DNA from: Solimonas sp.
GTDB lineage: Bacteria > Pseudomonadota > Gammaproteobacteria > Nevskiales > Nevskiaceae
Assembly (NCBI GenBank): GCA_030149365.1
Contig: JASBRP010000001.1
Span: 85,584-149,583 of the forward strand
Length of the DNA stretch: 64,000 nt
Direction: 5' to 3'
In this document: in pieces, positions 35,347 to 44,964 of the stretch
Layout: each line of letters starts with the position of its first letter
How positions within the stretch are numbered: position 1 is the stretch's first letter
Translations under genes and position numbers: made by a program
Notes under the pieces: generated by a model
The model's database searches: none
What the model was told of the DNA's origin: nothing
The model's input: only the letters and a program-made list of their open reading frames with translations

Positions 35347-35356
35347 GGCGCCTCTT
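35331..35356 (-). terminator. Terminator of the Ig-like lipoprotein gene, overlapping the convergent coding end
   Basis: AAGAGGCGCC (35331-35340) and GGCGCCTCTT (35347-35356) form the stem with a six-base loop. Read on the minus strand it is followed by a T-run (35325-35331). The left arm and loop lie inside the last codons of the plus-strand gene that ends at 35346. Confidence 0.85.
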
Positions 35357-35415
35357 CCATATCTTCATCGCAGATCGCCGCCTCTACGAAGCAGGACCCA
35401 TGGGGCACTTCTTCA

Positions 35416-37338
35416 TCAGAAGCGATCAAAGCAACTATTGCTCATCCCGAAGGGGCTTTCCGGCGGCAGATTGTCAAAGTCATTCTCCGTGGCTGCCAAA
35501 TCGAAGTCCCGCGTTTGTCGAGTCTCCGTGCCACTGACCCTGACGGTACCGATCAGTCGCACCCGGACGAAGTAACCGAACTCCTTCGGATAGGTGACGT
35601 CGAACCTGCCGGTTCCGTCCGCCTGCAGGGTCACGGTACGAGGCACGGATGCCGGACGCCCGGGGGTCAGACTTCCATCGCCGTTATTGTCCTCGGTCTC
35701 ACCCGGATCGATCGTGCCGTTTCCGTCCAGATCGGCCGCATCAAGGATATCGTTGAAATTCCACCCGCGCCCAGCGAATTGCGGCTGGGCATCCTCGGCA
35801 ACGCAGGTTGTTGCAGTCCCTGCAAAGGCGTCTGCACGAAAACCTTTGGCATACTCGATGGGTTGGATTGCCAGAGTGAAGACGGCGTCCGAAACCGGAT
35901 TGCCGCTGGAATCCTGGACGATGGCGGTCCAGGGCATCTGATAAGTGGAGACGTCCTTCACGACCAGTTCAGCACCGGTGCCAAACTGGATGCTGACCGC
36001 ACGAGCGCCAACCGTCAGGCGAGCCTGTGCCTGTATCGCTGTTCCACGAACCCGACCGGTAACGATCACACCGTCGGCGGCGCTTGCCTGGGACGAGGCC
36101 GTGTACGTGATTCGCGCGATGCCCTGACTGTTCGTCACGGCGCTCGGGCTGGAGAGCGACCCGCCGGTGATGTCGTTCAGCGTGAAATCCACCGTCTGAT
36201 TCTTCACCAGATTGTTGCTGGCGTCATACACCGTCGCATTGATTTCGCTGGTCTGGTTCACCGAAACATTGGCAGGCACGCCTTGTACGCTAATGCTGGC
36301 CGGTGTTGTGGCGACGAATTCGAAGTTCAGGGAAGCGGAGGGCCTCGTCAGCACGCTGCTCGAAGCCACCACGGTGGTCGGACCCGCCTGCTGGGACCAG
36401 ACTTGAACCGTCGCGATGCCCTGGGCATTTGTCAGCACGGTCGCTGCAGACAGCGACGCATGCGTCGCGCGGAATTCGATAGGCTGGTTTACCACCGGAT
36501 TGCCTGCTGCGCCGGTCAGCCACTGCACGGCTAGCGTCCGAGCGGTCGCTTGGGTTCCAGTCGCGACCTCGCTGTTTCCAACGATCTGTGCCGGCGCCGG
36601 AGCAGGGGGTACGGCCGGCGGAGCAACGAACGAAAAACGATCCGTGGAAACCGAAATGTTGGTGGTCTGGGTCAGACCCAACGCGGTGACAGTCAGGGTC
36701 GAGGCGGCTTGCGTAGCCCTCAGGGTCACAACACCCTGCCCGGACGCATTCGTCGTAAACGTGGAGGGGGTCACCGTATTGCCAACATTCGTGGCTACAT
36801 CGACCCGCTGCCCGGAGATGCCGTCACCGGCAGCATCGACCAGCGAGATCGTGTATTGGGTGTCGGTGTTGATCTGGGTACTGCTCTGACCGGTCACATT
36901 CAATTGCGTGCCGATCACGCCAATTGAGACCGTCTGCCTCAAGCCAGTCCCGCTGACTGCAGCGGAAATGCGGATGGTCCGATTCTGCGGATCGCCACCC
37001 GTGGTCAGGGTGGCCGTTACGCGGCCGGTGCTGTCGGTCACTGCAGGATTCGTCACCACGATCTCACCGGAGTCAGGGGTCGAGAAGACCACCGTGACCC
37101 CGGGCATCGCATTGTTGTTGCTGTCCTTCACGATCGCGATCAGGGACACGCCCTGGGTTACAGCGGAGGCGTCGGATGCCAACTGAGGCGAACTGGCCAG
37201 CAGCGTCAATTGGGAGGGCACCGGGTCTTCAGGATCCGGATTGTTGCCGTCGCCATTGCCCACCGAGCCGCCGCCGCATGCAGCCAGCATCAGCGACGCG
37301 ACGGCCGCAAACAGGTATCCGCGAGAGTGTTTGAACAT
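35416..37338 (-). CDS. Ig-like-repeat lipoprotein
   Basis: A 640-residue surface lipoprotein (lipobox LAAC, Cys21). After a short linker (NPDPEDPVPSQ) there are about four bacterial Ig-like (Big-1/invasin-type) domains of some 95 residues, each with the pattern xPVxGxxVxF...T(D/N)xxGxAxVTxT. Examples are NNAMPGVTVVF, DGISGQRVDV, NPVVNQPIEF and NLVKNQTVDF. The C-terminal part has AADLDGNGTIDPGE, a dockerin-like calcium loop, then NNGDGSLTPG. It has no membrane-crossing part beyond the lipid anchor, so it is probably displayed on the outer membrane. ATG 37338 has a GGAG site. It is lower in GC than neighbours, as repetitive surface proteins often are. Confidence 0.87.
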   Translation of the reverse strand: MFKHSRGYLFAAVASLMLAACGGGSVGNGDGNNPDPEDPVPSQLTLLASSPQLASDASAVTQGVSLIAIVKDSNNNAMPGVTVVFSTPDSGEIVVTNPAVTDSTGRVTATLTTGGDPQNRTIRISAAVSGTGLRQTVSIGVIGTQLNVTGQSSTQINTDTQYTISLVDAAGDGISGQRVDVATNVGNTVTPSTFTTNASGQGVVTLRATQAASTLTVTALGLTQTTNISVSTDRFSFVAPPAVPPAPAPAQIVGNSEVATGTQATARTLAVQWLTGAAGNPVVNQPIEFRATHASLSAATVLTNAQGIATVQVWSQQAGPTTVVASSSVLTRPSASLNFEFVATTPASISVQGVPANVSVNQTSEINATVYDASNNLVKNQTVDFTLNDITGGSLSSPSAVTNSQGIARITYTASSQASAADGVIVTGRVRGTAIQAQARLTVGARAVSIQFGTGAELVVKDVSTYQMPWTAIVQDSSGNPVSDAVFTLAIQPIEYAKGFRADAFAGTATTCVAEDAQPQFAGRGWNFNDILDAADLDGNGTIDPGETEDNNGDGSLTPGRPASVPRTVTLQADGTGRFDVTYPKEFGYFVRVRLIGTVRVSGTETRQTRDFDLAATENDFDNLPPESPFGMSNSCFDRF

Positions 37339-37462
37339 TGGCTCCAGCCCGCCGCGTCCCCCGCGGCTCGAGGTAAAATTCAGCCCGATGCTATCCCAGA
37401 AAATCAATCGAAACAAGCAAGTCAGGCAACAAGTGAAAGTAGTATGCAAAGTGCGCGCTAGG

Positions 37463-37538
37463 TGGTGCCCTTGGCAGGAATCGAACCTGCGACCTACCGC
37501 TTAGGAGGCGGTCGCTCTATCCACTGAGCTACAAAGGC
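37463..37538 (-). tRNA. tRNA-Arg (anticodon CCT)
   Basis: The 76-nt cloverleaf is complete: acceptor GCCTTTG paired with CAAGGGC, D-arm GCTCAGTGGATAGAGC, anticodon stem ACCGC/GCGGT with loop CTCCTAA, T-arm GCAGG-TTCGATT-CCTGC, discriminator A and an encoded CCA. Confidence 0.97.
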
Positions 37539-37692
37539 ATCTTGGCACGATCATGCCGGCTGGTTGAGGTCCGGCCGATGACAGGTGCCGGCGGGCCGGC
37601 GGCGAATATTGTAGCTGTGCACGGGTCCAAGTGCCTGTAAGCCATCCGCTATACTCGATCCGGTCCAAGGACCGATCCCGAAGATCCCTACT

Positions 37693-39354
37693 GTGTATAC
37701 CCAGTTCTTCCAGCTCCGGGAGATGCCGTTTGCCATCACCCCGGACCCTGCCTATCTCTATATGTCCCCGCGCCACCAGGAGGCGCTGGGGCATCTGCTG
37801 TATGGCACCGGCCAGCATGGCGGCTTCGTCCAGCTGACCGGCGAGGTCGGCACCGGCAAGACCACCATTGTCCGTACCCTGCTGGAACAGCGCCTGGCCG
37901 ATGTCGATGTGGCCATGGTGCACAATCCCAGGCAGTCGGAGATGGAGTTCGTGCAGTCGATCTGTGACGAACTGCACGTCGGCTACGAGGCGCCGGTGAC
38001 GCTCAAGACCCTGGTCGACGCGCTGAACAGCCATTTGCTGAAGAGCCACGCCGAGGGCCGCCGCACGGTCCTGATCATCGACGAGGCGCAGAACCTGCGG
38101 CCGGAGGTGCTGGAGCAGGTGCGCCTGCTGACCAACCTCGAGACCACCAAGGACAAGCTGCTGCGGATCATGCTGATCGGCCAGCCGGAGCTGTCCGAGC
38201 TGCTGGCCCGGCCGGACCTGCGCCAGCTGGCGCAGCGCATCACCGCGCGCTTCCACCTGACCCCGCTCAGTGCCGCCGAGACCACCGAGTACATCCAGCA
38301 CCGCCTGCGGGTCGCCGGGGCGGAAACCGAGATTTTCAGCCCGGCGGCCTGCCAGCAGGTGCACCGCTACGCCCGCGGTATCCCGCGCCTGATCAACATC
38401 GTCTGCGACCGTGCCCTGCTGGGTGCCTATTCGCAGGGTCAGCGCCGCATCAACCCGGACATGATCAAGCACGCCGCCCGCGAGGCCATCGGCGAGCTGC
38501 CCACCACCTTCGACCCCGGCGCGCCGCGGCGCTGGGCCAGCATCGAGACGCTCAGTGCCCTGGCGCTGGCGGCCTGCACCCTGGCCTTCCTCTATACCTT
38601 CGTGATCGCCCCTCGCCTGCAGCCTGCCCCGGCCGCCGGCGAAAGCACCGCTCCGGCGGTTGCGGCCACGCCGGCCACCGCTCGCCCCGCCCCGGCGGCG
38701 GCCGTGCCCCAGCGGCCGGCCATGGCGCCGGCGTCCACCCCCGCCAGCCAGCTCGACCAGCTGCTGCGCATGCCGCAGCCACTGCCGGACCTGATGGGGC
38801 AGCTGGTGCGCCTCTGGGGCGCCCAGCTGCGCCTGCCGCGCGGTGGCAATCCCTGCGAGGCCCTGAGCCGCGACCGGCTGGAGTGCTACCGCAGCAATGG
38901 CAGCTGGTCGGACCTGGGCCAGATGAACCGGGCGGCGATCCTGGTGCTGAAGCTGCCCCAGGGCGAGCAGCATGTGCTGCTGCGCGAGCTGACCACCACC
39001 CATGCCGGCTTCGACACGCCCTTCGGCACCGTGCGCGTGGCCCTGAGCGAGCTCGATACCCTGTGGAACGGCGACTTCCTGCTGCTGTGGCGCCGCGATA
39101 CCGCACCCGCGCCGCTGCGCCCGGGCGATCGCAGCGCGGCCGTGCCCCTGGTGTGGGAACGGCTGGCGGAGCTGGACGGCGTGGCGATCCCGCCGGAAGT
39201 GAATACCTATTTCGGACGCAAGCTGGAGGATGCGCTGCGCCAGTTCCAGCAACAGCGCGGCCTGCCGGCGGACGGCGTCCTGAACCTGCGCACGCTGATC
39301 GCGCTGGGCGATGGCCAGCCCTCGACGCCGACGCTGCTGGGGAGCACCCGATGA
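37693..39354 (+). CDS. gspA: General secretion pathway protein A-like ATPase
   Basis: A 553-residue ExeA/GspA-type protein. The N-terminal AAA ATPase has Walker A GEVGTGKT (50-57) and Walker B VLIIDEAQ (126-133), after the family start YTQFFQLREMPFAITPDPAYLY. A single membrane helix lies near residues 281-300, followed by an Ala/Pro linker and a C-terminal peptidoglycan-binding domain (PEVNTYFGRKLEDALRQFQQQRGLPADG). In Aeromonas, ExeA and ExeB help the type II secretin cross the cell wall. The start is GTG 37693. It overlaps gspB by four bases. No other T2SS gene is in the window. Confidence 0.93.
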   Translation: MYTQFFQLREMPFAITPDPAYLYMSPRHQEALGHLLYGTGQHGGFVQLTGEVGTGKTTIVRTLLEQRLADVDVAMVHNPRQSEMEFVQSICDELHVGYEAPVTLKTLVDALNSHLLKSHAEGRRTVLIIDEAQNLRPEVLEQVRLLTNLETTKDKLLRIMLIGQPELSELLARPDLRQLAQRITARFHLTPLSAAETTEYIQHRLRVAGAETEIFSPAACQQVHRYARGIPRLINIVCDRALLGAYSQGQRRINPDMIKHAAREAIGELPTTFDPGAPRRWASIETLSALALAACTLAFLYTFVIAPRLQPAPAAGESTAPAVAATPATARPAPAAAVPQRPAMAPASTPASQLDQLLRMPQPLPDLMGQLVRLWGAQLRLPRGGNPCEALSRDRLECYRSNGSWSDLGQMNRAAILVLKLPQGEQHVLLRELTTTHAGFDTPFGTVRVALSELDTLWNGDFLLLWRRDTAPAPLRPGDRSAAVPLVWERLAELDGVAIPPEVNTYFGRKLEDALRQFQQQRGLPADGVLNLRTLIALGDGQPSTPTLLGSTR

Positions 39355-40025
39355 GCTACATCCTCGATGCCCTGCGCAAGGCCGAACGCGAGCGCAACCT
39401 TGGTCAGCCGCCCTCGATGCAGGCCGTGACCCAGCCCTCGGCCCTGCACCGGCCGCAACGGCGCCCGCTGTGGCCGCTGCTGCTGGGACTGGCCGTGCTG
39501 ATGCTGGTCGCCACCGTCGCCACGCTGGCCTGGCAGCGCCACCGCGCGGGCGAACCGCCGGCTGCGCCGGAAGCCGTGCCCGGCCAGGCGGCACCGGTCC
39601 TGGCTCCGTCCGCCCTGCCGCCCCCCAACCCCGATGCGGTCAGCAGCTTCGACGACCTGGCTCCGCCGGAACCGGCCCTGCCGCCGCCCGAGGAGGAACT
39701 GCCGGAAGAGGTCGCGGTAGCGCCGGTCGAGCGTCCCCTCCCCCCGGCAGCGCCTGCCGCGCCCGCCGAAGAGCCGGCGGAAGAGCCGGAAGCGATGGAG
39801 GAGCCTGTGCTGCCGCTGGTGCGCGACATGCCGCCGGCCTGGCGCGCTTCCTTCCCGCAGCTCACGGTGGAAGTGCATGTCTATAACCACAATCGCGACA
39901 AGCGCTGGGTGATGATCGGCTCGCGCCGCTACCGGGAGGGCGAGGCGCTGGCGGAAGGTCCACGCCTGGCCGAGATCACGCCGGACGGGATCGTCTTTGA
40001 ACACCAGGGACAGCGCGCGCTGTAG
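39351..40025 (+). CDS. gspB: General secretion pathway protein B-like
   Basis: A 224-residue protein with the GspB/ExeB layout: cytoplasmic start MSYILDALRKAERERNLG, a membrane helix (residues 39-61), a long Pro/Glu/Ala-rich periplasmic linker, and the C-terminal GspB domain (LTVEVHVYNHNRDKRWVMIGSRRYREGEAL...ITPDGIVFEHQG). It forms a complex with GspA. The start ATG overlaps the gspA stop. The gene ends 28 bp before a bidirectional terminator. Confidence 0.93.
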   Translation: MSYILDALRKAERERNLGQPPSMQAVTQPSALHRPQRRPLWPLLLGLAVLMLVATVATLAWQRHRAGEPPAAPEAVPGQAAPVLAPSALPPPNPDAVSSFDDLAPPEPALPPPEEELPEEVAVAPVERPLPPAAPAAPAEEPAEEPEAMEEPVLPLVRDMPPAWRASFPQLTVEVHVYNHNRDKRWVMIGSRRYREGEALAEGPRLAEITPDGIVFEHQGQRAL

Positions 40026-40052
40026 CCGGTCACCCGCTAGGGGCCGTTGACT

Positions 40053-40086
40053 AAAAAGGGGCGCGTCCCGGGACGCTCCCCTTTTT
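40053..40086. terminator. Bidirectional terminator between gspB and argD
   Basis: AAAAAGGGG then GCGTCCC, and GGGACGC then CCCCTTTTT, form a long stem with A- and T-runs on the two sides, so it can end both converging transcripts. Confidence 0.92.
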
Positions 40087-40110
40087 CGTTGCCGCCATCG
40101 CTGGCCGGCT

Positions 40111-41334
40111 TCAGGCTGCCGCGGCCCCGGCCGAACCCGCCAGCTCGGCACAGGCCGCTTCGAGGCGGCGCAGGGCCTCGGCCAGTTCGGCCTCCGAGAT
40201 GTTCAGTGCCGGCGCAAAGCGCAGCACGTCCGGGCCGGCCACCAGCAGCCACACGCCGTGCTTGAGGCCGGCATTGACCACGTCCTTGGCGCGGCCCTTC
40301 CAGGCGTCCGCCAGCGGCGCCCCCAGCAGCAGGCCCATGCCGCGGACCTCGCCGAAGAATCCGTAACGCTCGCCGATCTGCTTCAGGCCCTGGCGCAGCT
40401 GGGCGCCGCGGGCCTGCACGTTGGCCAGCGTCGCGGGCTTGGCGATCTCCTCCAGCGCGGCGCCGGCCACGGCGCAGGCCAGCGGGTTGCCGCCGTAAGT
40501 GGAGCCGTGCGTACCGAAGCCCAGGGTCTCGGCCAGCTTGGCCGTGGTCAGCATGGCGCCGATGGGGAAGCCGCCGCCCAGGCCCTTGGCCGTGGTCAGG
40601 ATGTCCGGCGTCACGCCCATGCCCATGTAGGCGAACAGGAAGCCGCTGCGGCTGTTGCCGCTCTGCACCTCGTCGAAGATCATCAGCACGTTGTGCTTCT
40701 CGCACAGCGCGCGGATGCCCTGGAGGAAGGCCTCGGTGGCCGGCGTCACGCCGCCCTCGCCCTGCACCGGCTCCAGCACCACGGCGCAGGTCTTGTCGCT
40801 GATGTGGTCCGCCAGCGTCTCGAGGTCGTTGTACGGCAGGTGCGTGATGTTGCCCGGCAGCGGCTCGAAACCCTTGGTGTACTTCTCCTGTCCACCGACG
40901 CTCACCGTGAACAGCGTGCGGCCGTGGAAGGCGTTGTAGAACGAGATGATCTCGTTCTTCTCCGGGTTCTGGGTGTTGCCCCAGCGGCGCGCCAGCTTGA
41001 AGGCCGCCTCGTTGGCCTCCGAGCCGCTGTTGCAGAAGAACACGCGCTCGGCGAAGGTCAGCTCGGTCAGCCGCTTGGCCAGCTTCAGCGCCGGCTCATT
41101 GGTCATGACGTTGGAGACATGCCAGAGCTTCTGCGACTGCTCGGCGATGGCCTGCACCAGCAACGGGTTGCAGTGGCCCAGGCCGGTGACGGCGATGCCG
41201 CAGGCCAGGTCCAGGTAGTCGCGGCCCTGCTGGTCCCAGATGCGCGAACCTTCACCACGCACGGGGATGATCTCCGACGGCGCGTAGTTGGGAACCATCA
41301 CCTCGTTGAACAGCTGGCGGTTGAGCTGCGACAT
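40111..41334 (-). CDS. argD: Acetylornithine aminotransferase
   Basis: A 407-residue PLP enzyme of the class III aminotransferases. Features are [30 protein letters not shown] at the N-terminus, [15 protein letters not shown], the PLP contact [12 protein letters not shown], and the Schiff-base Lys in [13 protein letters not shown]. It makes N-acetylornithine in arginine synthesis and often succinyl-diaminopimelate as well. ATG 41334 has an AAGGAAG site; the longer frame upstream runs into repeats. Standalone; converges on gspB. Confidence 0.93.
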   Translation of the reverse strand: MSQLNRQLFNEVMVPNYAPSEIIPVRGEGSRIWDQQGRDYLDLACGIAVTGLGHCNPLLVQAIAEQSQKLWHVSNVMTNEPALKLAKRLTELTFAERVFFCNSGSEANEAAFKLARRWGNTQNPEKNEIISFYNAFHGRTLFTVSVGGQEKYTKGFEPLPGNITHLPYNDLETLADHISDKTCAVVLEPVQGEGGVTPATEAFLQGIRALCEKHNVLMIFDEVQSGNSRSGFLFAYMGMGVTPDILTTAKGLGGGFPIGAMLTTAKLAETLGFGTHGSTYGGNPLACAVAGAALEEIAKPATLANVQARGAQLRQGLKQIGERYGFFGEVRGMGLLLGAPLADAWKGRAKDVVNAGLKHGVWLLVAGPDVLRFAPALNISEAELAEALRRLEAACAELAGSAGAAAA

Positions 41335-41485
41335 CTTCCTTTCTCCACAACGGCAAAAGGCCCGCCTTCTTGGGGGCCCGAGGAGGGAATTATAGCGTTG
41401 TGGGGCGAGGTGGGGAGCGGCTGCCGAGAGAAGGAAGCACGGCGGTGGAATGCATGGTGCCGCCGCTTGATGGCTCCCCCTCACC

Positions 41486-41562
41486 TCGGCAACCGCTCCT
41501 GCGTTGCCCTACCTCGGGCATCCATGCCCTCGCCTGCCCCTCTCCCGCGAGGGGAGAGGGGT
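41486..41562. repeat. 50-bp repeat plus palindrome downstream of the tip pilin gene
   Basis: 41486-41535 matches 28986-29036 with one difference. CCCCTCTCCC (41538-41547) and GGGAGAGGGG (41553-41562) then form a hairpin eight bases before the stop of the minus-strand gene, as after dcd. Confidence 0.82.
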
Positions 41563-41569
41563 AGTTGGG

Positions 41570-42601
41570 CTAGTAATAAATGGTGACGGTGACCGTATCG
41601 GTGTACGAACCCGCCGCGGGCGTCGCCTGCGGCGCCACGCGGCCGTAGACCTGGATGTTCTGGGCGTTGCCGCTGCCGCTGCCGGTCACGGTGTCGACGT
41701 TCTGGGTGTTGCCCCAGCGCTGGCTGCGGCCGTTGTCGCGGTAGAGCTGGTAGCCGACGTAAGCCCCCGCAGTGCTCTTCATGCGACGCAGGCTGCCGGA
41801 GGCGTAGAGGCCGTCGTTGAGGCCCAGCTGGTAGGGGGTGGTGTTGGTGCAGCGGGGGTGGATCACCGCCACCGCGTCGAAGTTGGACACCAGCAGGCCG
41901 CGGGTGCCGAAGTCGATGCCGTCGATGGTGAAGACCGGGTCGCAGCTGGCGGTGACGGCGGCGCTGGCGGTGAAGGGAAAAGTGCCGCTGCTGCCGCCGT
42001 TGCCGCCGCTGGTACAGCTGGCCGGCGTCGGCAGCAGGCCCAGCAGGAATTCGTTGTACTGGTAGATCAGCTCGGTGTGCACGCCGCTGAAGCTGTTGCT
42101 GTAGTCGCTGGCCGGCACCGCGGTGAGCTGCCCCGAAGGCACGCGCGCATAGACCGTCAGGCTGCCGGTCTGGGTGGCGCTGCCGATCAGGGCCCCGAGC
42201 TCCAGGGTGACCTCGACGCCACCGTAGGCGTTGGAGCGCGAGCCCCAGATGTCGGTACGCGCCGCCGACTTGTACAGGTTGAAGCCCAGGCTGTTGACGC
42301 CGCTGGTCATTACCCGCGGATCCAGCGCGCCGCCACCCTGGGCGCCCGAGCCGATGCCGAAGCAGGCGCGCACCTTGGACGAGGACAGGATGCTGGTGAT
42401 GGTGCAGCTGTAGTTGATGGTGGCGGTGACGTCGACGTTGCCGCCGAAAGGGCTGACGCTGCCGAAGCTGACGTTGCTCATGCTGGCCGTGCAGCTGGTG
42501 CTGGCCTGGGCCGTCGGCGTGTAGCCCAGCAGGCCGCCGCCGAGCGCCGCCAGCCACAGTGCCAGGGCCGATGCCGTCTTGATGACTTGTGCTAGCGGCA
42601 T
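41570..42601 (-). CDS. Csu-type pilus tip adhesin, two SCPU domains
   Basis: A 343-residue secreted protein: signal peptide (LALWLAALGGGLLGYTPTAQA) then two spore-coat-protein-U domains. The first has CTASMSNVSFGSVSPF, CTITSILSS and LTVYARVPSGQ. The second (from about 205) has CDPVFTIDGIDFGTRG, HPRCTNTTPYQLGLNDG and IQVYGRVAPQATPAAGSYTDTVTVTIYY. A two-domain protein at the end of the operon and a length near 340 match CsuE, the hydrophobic tip adhesin. The start overlaps the usher stop by 10 bases. Confidence 0.88.
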   Translation of the reverse strand: MPLAQVIKTASALALWLAALGGGLLGYTPTAQASTSCTASMSNVSFGSVSPFGGNVDVTATINYSCTITSILSSSKVRACFGIGSGAQGGGALDPRVMTSGVNSLGFNLYKSAARTDIWGSRSNAYGGVEVTLELGALIGSATQTGSLTVYARVPSGQLTAVPASDYSNSFSGVHTELIYQYNEFLLGLLPTPASCTSGGNGGSSGTFPFTASAAVTASCDPVFTIDGIDFGTRGLLVSNFDAVAVIHPRCTNTTPYQLGLNDGLYASGSLRRMKSTAGAYVGYQLYRDNGRSQRWGNTQNVDTVTGSGSGNAQNIQVYGRVAPQATPAAGSYTDTVTVTIYY

Positions 42602-44964
42602 GCCAGGGGTCCGAGTGAGGTGATGCCGGAGGCATTCGCCGGCAGTTCGATATGCACTTCGCAGACGCGGCGGTCGGGCAGCCTGACGGCGACGGTCGCC
42701 TGCGTCGGCGGATTCTCCACGTAGGCCTGTCCATCGTAGCCGACCACGCCGGTCTGGTCGGACCGGCCGGAGACATGGACCGTGCTGCCCAAGGGCAGCG
42801 GCGCGCCCTGGCCGTCCACAAGGGTCAGCAGCAACGCGCGCAGGGGACGGATGTCGAAGTCGGCGCGCACGCCGGCCTGCGCCACCGGCACCACGCGGTG
42901 CTCCGTGGCGCCCACCTGCAGGCCGGCGGGCAGGCCCACGGCGTCCACGGTGATGTCGTTGGGCTGCCAGGCATTGAGGCCGGTGAGCAGGTAGTGGCCG
43001 CTGCGGTCGGTGCGTCCGATGGGCCGGTTCTCCAGCAGCACCGGCACGTCCGGCACACCGTGGGTGGTGACCAGCGCGAAGCCCTCGTCGATGCGGCGCC
43101 CCGGGAACAGGCTGCCGTCCATCAGCACCACGCCGCCGCTGTAGCCGGCGAAGGCGCTGTCGTGTCCGTCGATGGCGTTGACGCCGGCGTTGAGCTGGCC
43201 AAGGTCGCCGCGCCAGGCCGCCTCGGCCTGGTAGGACTCGATCCCCTGCCCCTGCTGGCTGCGCAGGCTCCAGCCAACGCCGCCATCCAGCGGCAGGCTG
43301 CTGACCAGGTCGGCGCCCAGGGTGTCGCGGCCGGCCTGGCGCTGCAGCGTCAGGCCGGCATGCACGCGGTTGCCGAAGCTGCAGGACAGGCCGGCGAACA
43401 GGGTGCTGTCACGCTCGCCGTCCAGCGCACGCGTATAGCTGGCGAAGACGCCGATGCCGTAGGGCAGGTTGAGGCTGTAGCCGGCGCCGGCATAGCGCTG
43501 GCGGCCGTCCTCCTCGGTGTCGAGCCGGTTGTAGCTCAGCGAGAAGCTGGCGCGGCCGCCGAGGGCCACGCCCGCCACGGCCCGCTGGCTGCGCCGCGGC
43601 AGGTCGCGGCTGTCGGCGCTGGCGATGTCACGGTAGCCGGCATCGCGCTGCTGGGAGCCCAGGTCGAAATTGAAGCGCCCCACCACCCAGGAATAGCCCA
43701 GGCTGGACTGACCGCCGTCGCTGTCGCCTGCGGCCCGGGCATAGGCGCCGCTGAGCACGCCGCTGCGACCCAGGCGCAGCACGGCGCCGACGCCACCCAG
43801 CCCGAGGCCGGCGCTGGCCTCGCCGTGGGATTCCAGGGTCAGCCAGTCGTTGAGGCCATAGCGCAGGCTGCCGCTGGCGGCGGGCTGCGAGCGGTAGTCG
43901 AAGGACTCCAGGCCGTAGCCCTGGCGCACCGCACCGACCTCCAGCGACCAGTCGCTGAACCCGGGCTTCAGCAACTGGCTGGCGTTGTAGTAGGGAAAGC
44001 TGATCACGCTGCGCCGCCCCAGCGCGTCGGTCAGCACCACCTGCGCCTGGCCGGCGCCGTTGATGCCCGGCACTGTGGTCAGCTGGAAGGAACCGGGCGC
44101 CACCGATCCGGCGTACTGCTGGATGCCGTTGACGTAGAGCTCCACCGAGGAGGGTAGCGCGGCCTGGCCGAAGAAGGCCGGCAGCGGGAATGTCACCATC
44201 TGCGGCTGCAGGCCGAAGTCGCGGCGCCACTGCAGGCCGCCCAGGCGCGTCGGCCGGCTCCAGGACAGGCTGCCGGACACCACGTCGCCGAGGCGCAGGG
44301 TCACCAGCTCGTCCTGGAAGGAGCGCACCCAGGTGGTGTCGAGGCGGGTGTAGTGGTCGGCGGTACCGCTGTCACCGAAGCCGGACAGGCCGGTGCTGCC
44401 CAGTAGGCCCCAGCTACCGAACGCACGCAGCTCGGTGAAGGCGCTGAGCGCGCGGCTGCCGTCGTCTCCGGCGATACCGTAGAGGTCGTAGTTCAGCAGG
44501 GCGCCGTCGGCCGCCGTGGCGGCATAACGCGGCTGCGGACGGCCGTTGAGCTGCTGCGTGTCCCGATCCAGCCGATCCACCGCCGCCATGAATTCCAGGC
44601 GCTGGTTGGGCATGTCGATGCTGTAGCTCAGCCCTGGCACCGTGGCCAGGTCGACGTAGCGGTCGGGCGGCAGGCCGTCGGTGCGGATGCCGGCATCCTG
44701 CAGGTTGGGCGGCCAGGCATGGTGATGGCCCATGGCATCAACCGCGACCTGCAGCACCCGCCCGGTGCTGACGCCATTGAGCGTGACCTCCAGGTACAGG
44801 TCGGTGGCGGCATCGGGCATTCCCGGGCCGTTGAGCAGGCCGATGAAGCTGCCCTGCAGTGCGGCATCCGCACCGGCCGCCGAGGCCGGCATCGACGCCG
44901 GCAATGCCAGCAGGCTAGCGAGCGCCGCTATCGGCAGACAGCTTCTGGCGGATCGCTTCGCCAT
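42592..44964 (-). CDS. Csu-type fimbrial usher
   Basis: A 790-residue outer-membrane usher. Signal peptide (AALASLLALPASMPASAAG), N-terminal domain with DLYLEVTLNGVSTGRVLQV, a large beta-barrel with the plug region (ELYVNGIQQYAGSVAPGSFQLTTVPGINGAGQAQVVLTDALGR), and C-terminal domains near 700-790. It belongs to the archaic/Csu branch, which is shorter than FimD. It forms the pore for pilus assembly. The start ATG 44964 lies 50 bases inside the chaperone gene; no better start with a signal peptide exists. Its end overlaps the tip gene. Confidence 0.9.
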   Translation of the reverse strand: MAKRSARSCLPIAALASLLALPASMPASAAGADAALQGSFIGLLNGPGMPDAATDLYLEVTLNGVSTGRVLQVAVDAMGHHHAWPPNLQDAGIRTDGLPPDRYVDLATVPGLSYSIDMPNQRLEFMAAVDRLDRDTQQLNGRPQPRYAATAADGALLNYDLYGIAGDDGSRALSAFTELRAFGSWGLLGSTGLSGFGDSGTADHYTRLDTTWVRSFQDELVTLRLGDVVSGSLSWSRPTRLGGLQWRRDFGLQPQMVTFPLPAFFGQAALPSSVELYVNGIQQYAGSVAPGSFQLTTVPGINGAGQAQVVLTDALGRRSVISFPYYNASQLLKPGFSDWSLEVGAVRQGYGLESFDYRSQPAASGSLRYGLNDWLTLESHGEASAGLGLGGVGAVLRLGRSGVLSGAYARAAGDSDGGQSSLGYSWVVGRFNFDLGSQQRDAGYRDIASADSRDLPRRSQRAVAGVALGGRASFSLSYNRLDTEEDGRQRYAGAGYSLNLPYGIGVFASYTRALDGERDSTLFAGLSCSFGNRVHAGLTLQRQAGRDTLGADLVSSLPLDGGVGWSLRSQQGQGIESYQAEAAWRGDLGQLNAGVNAIDGHDSAFAGYSGGVVLMDGSLFPGRRIDEGFALVTTHGVPDVPVLLENRPIGRTDRSGHYLLTGLNAWQPNDITVDAVGLPAGLQVGATEHRVVPVAQAGVRADFDIRPLRALLLTLVDGQGAPLPLGSTVHVSGRSDQTGVVGYDGQAYVENPPTQATVAVRLPDRRVCEVHIELPANASGITSLGPLACR

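Noticed and set aside
37501..39594. 697-codon minus-strand open frame over gspA
   Set aside because: Antisense shadow; it overlaps the tRNA-Arg gene and has no recognisable domain.
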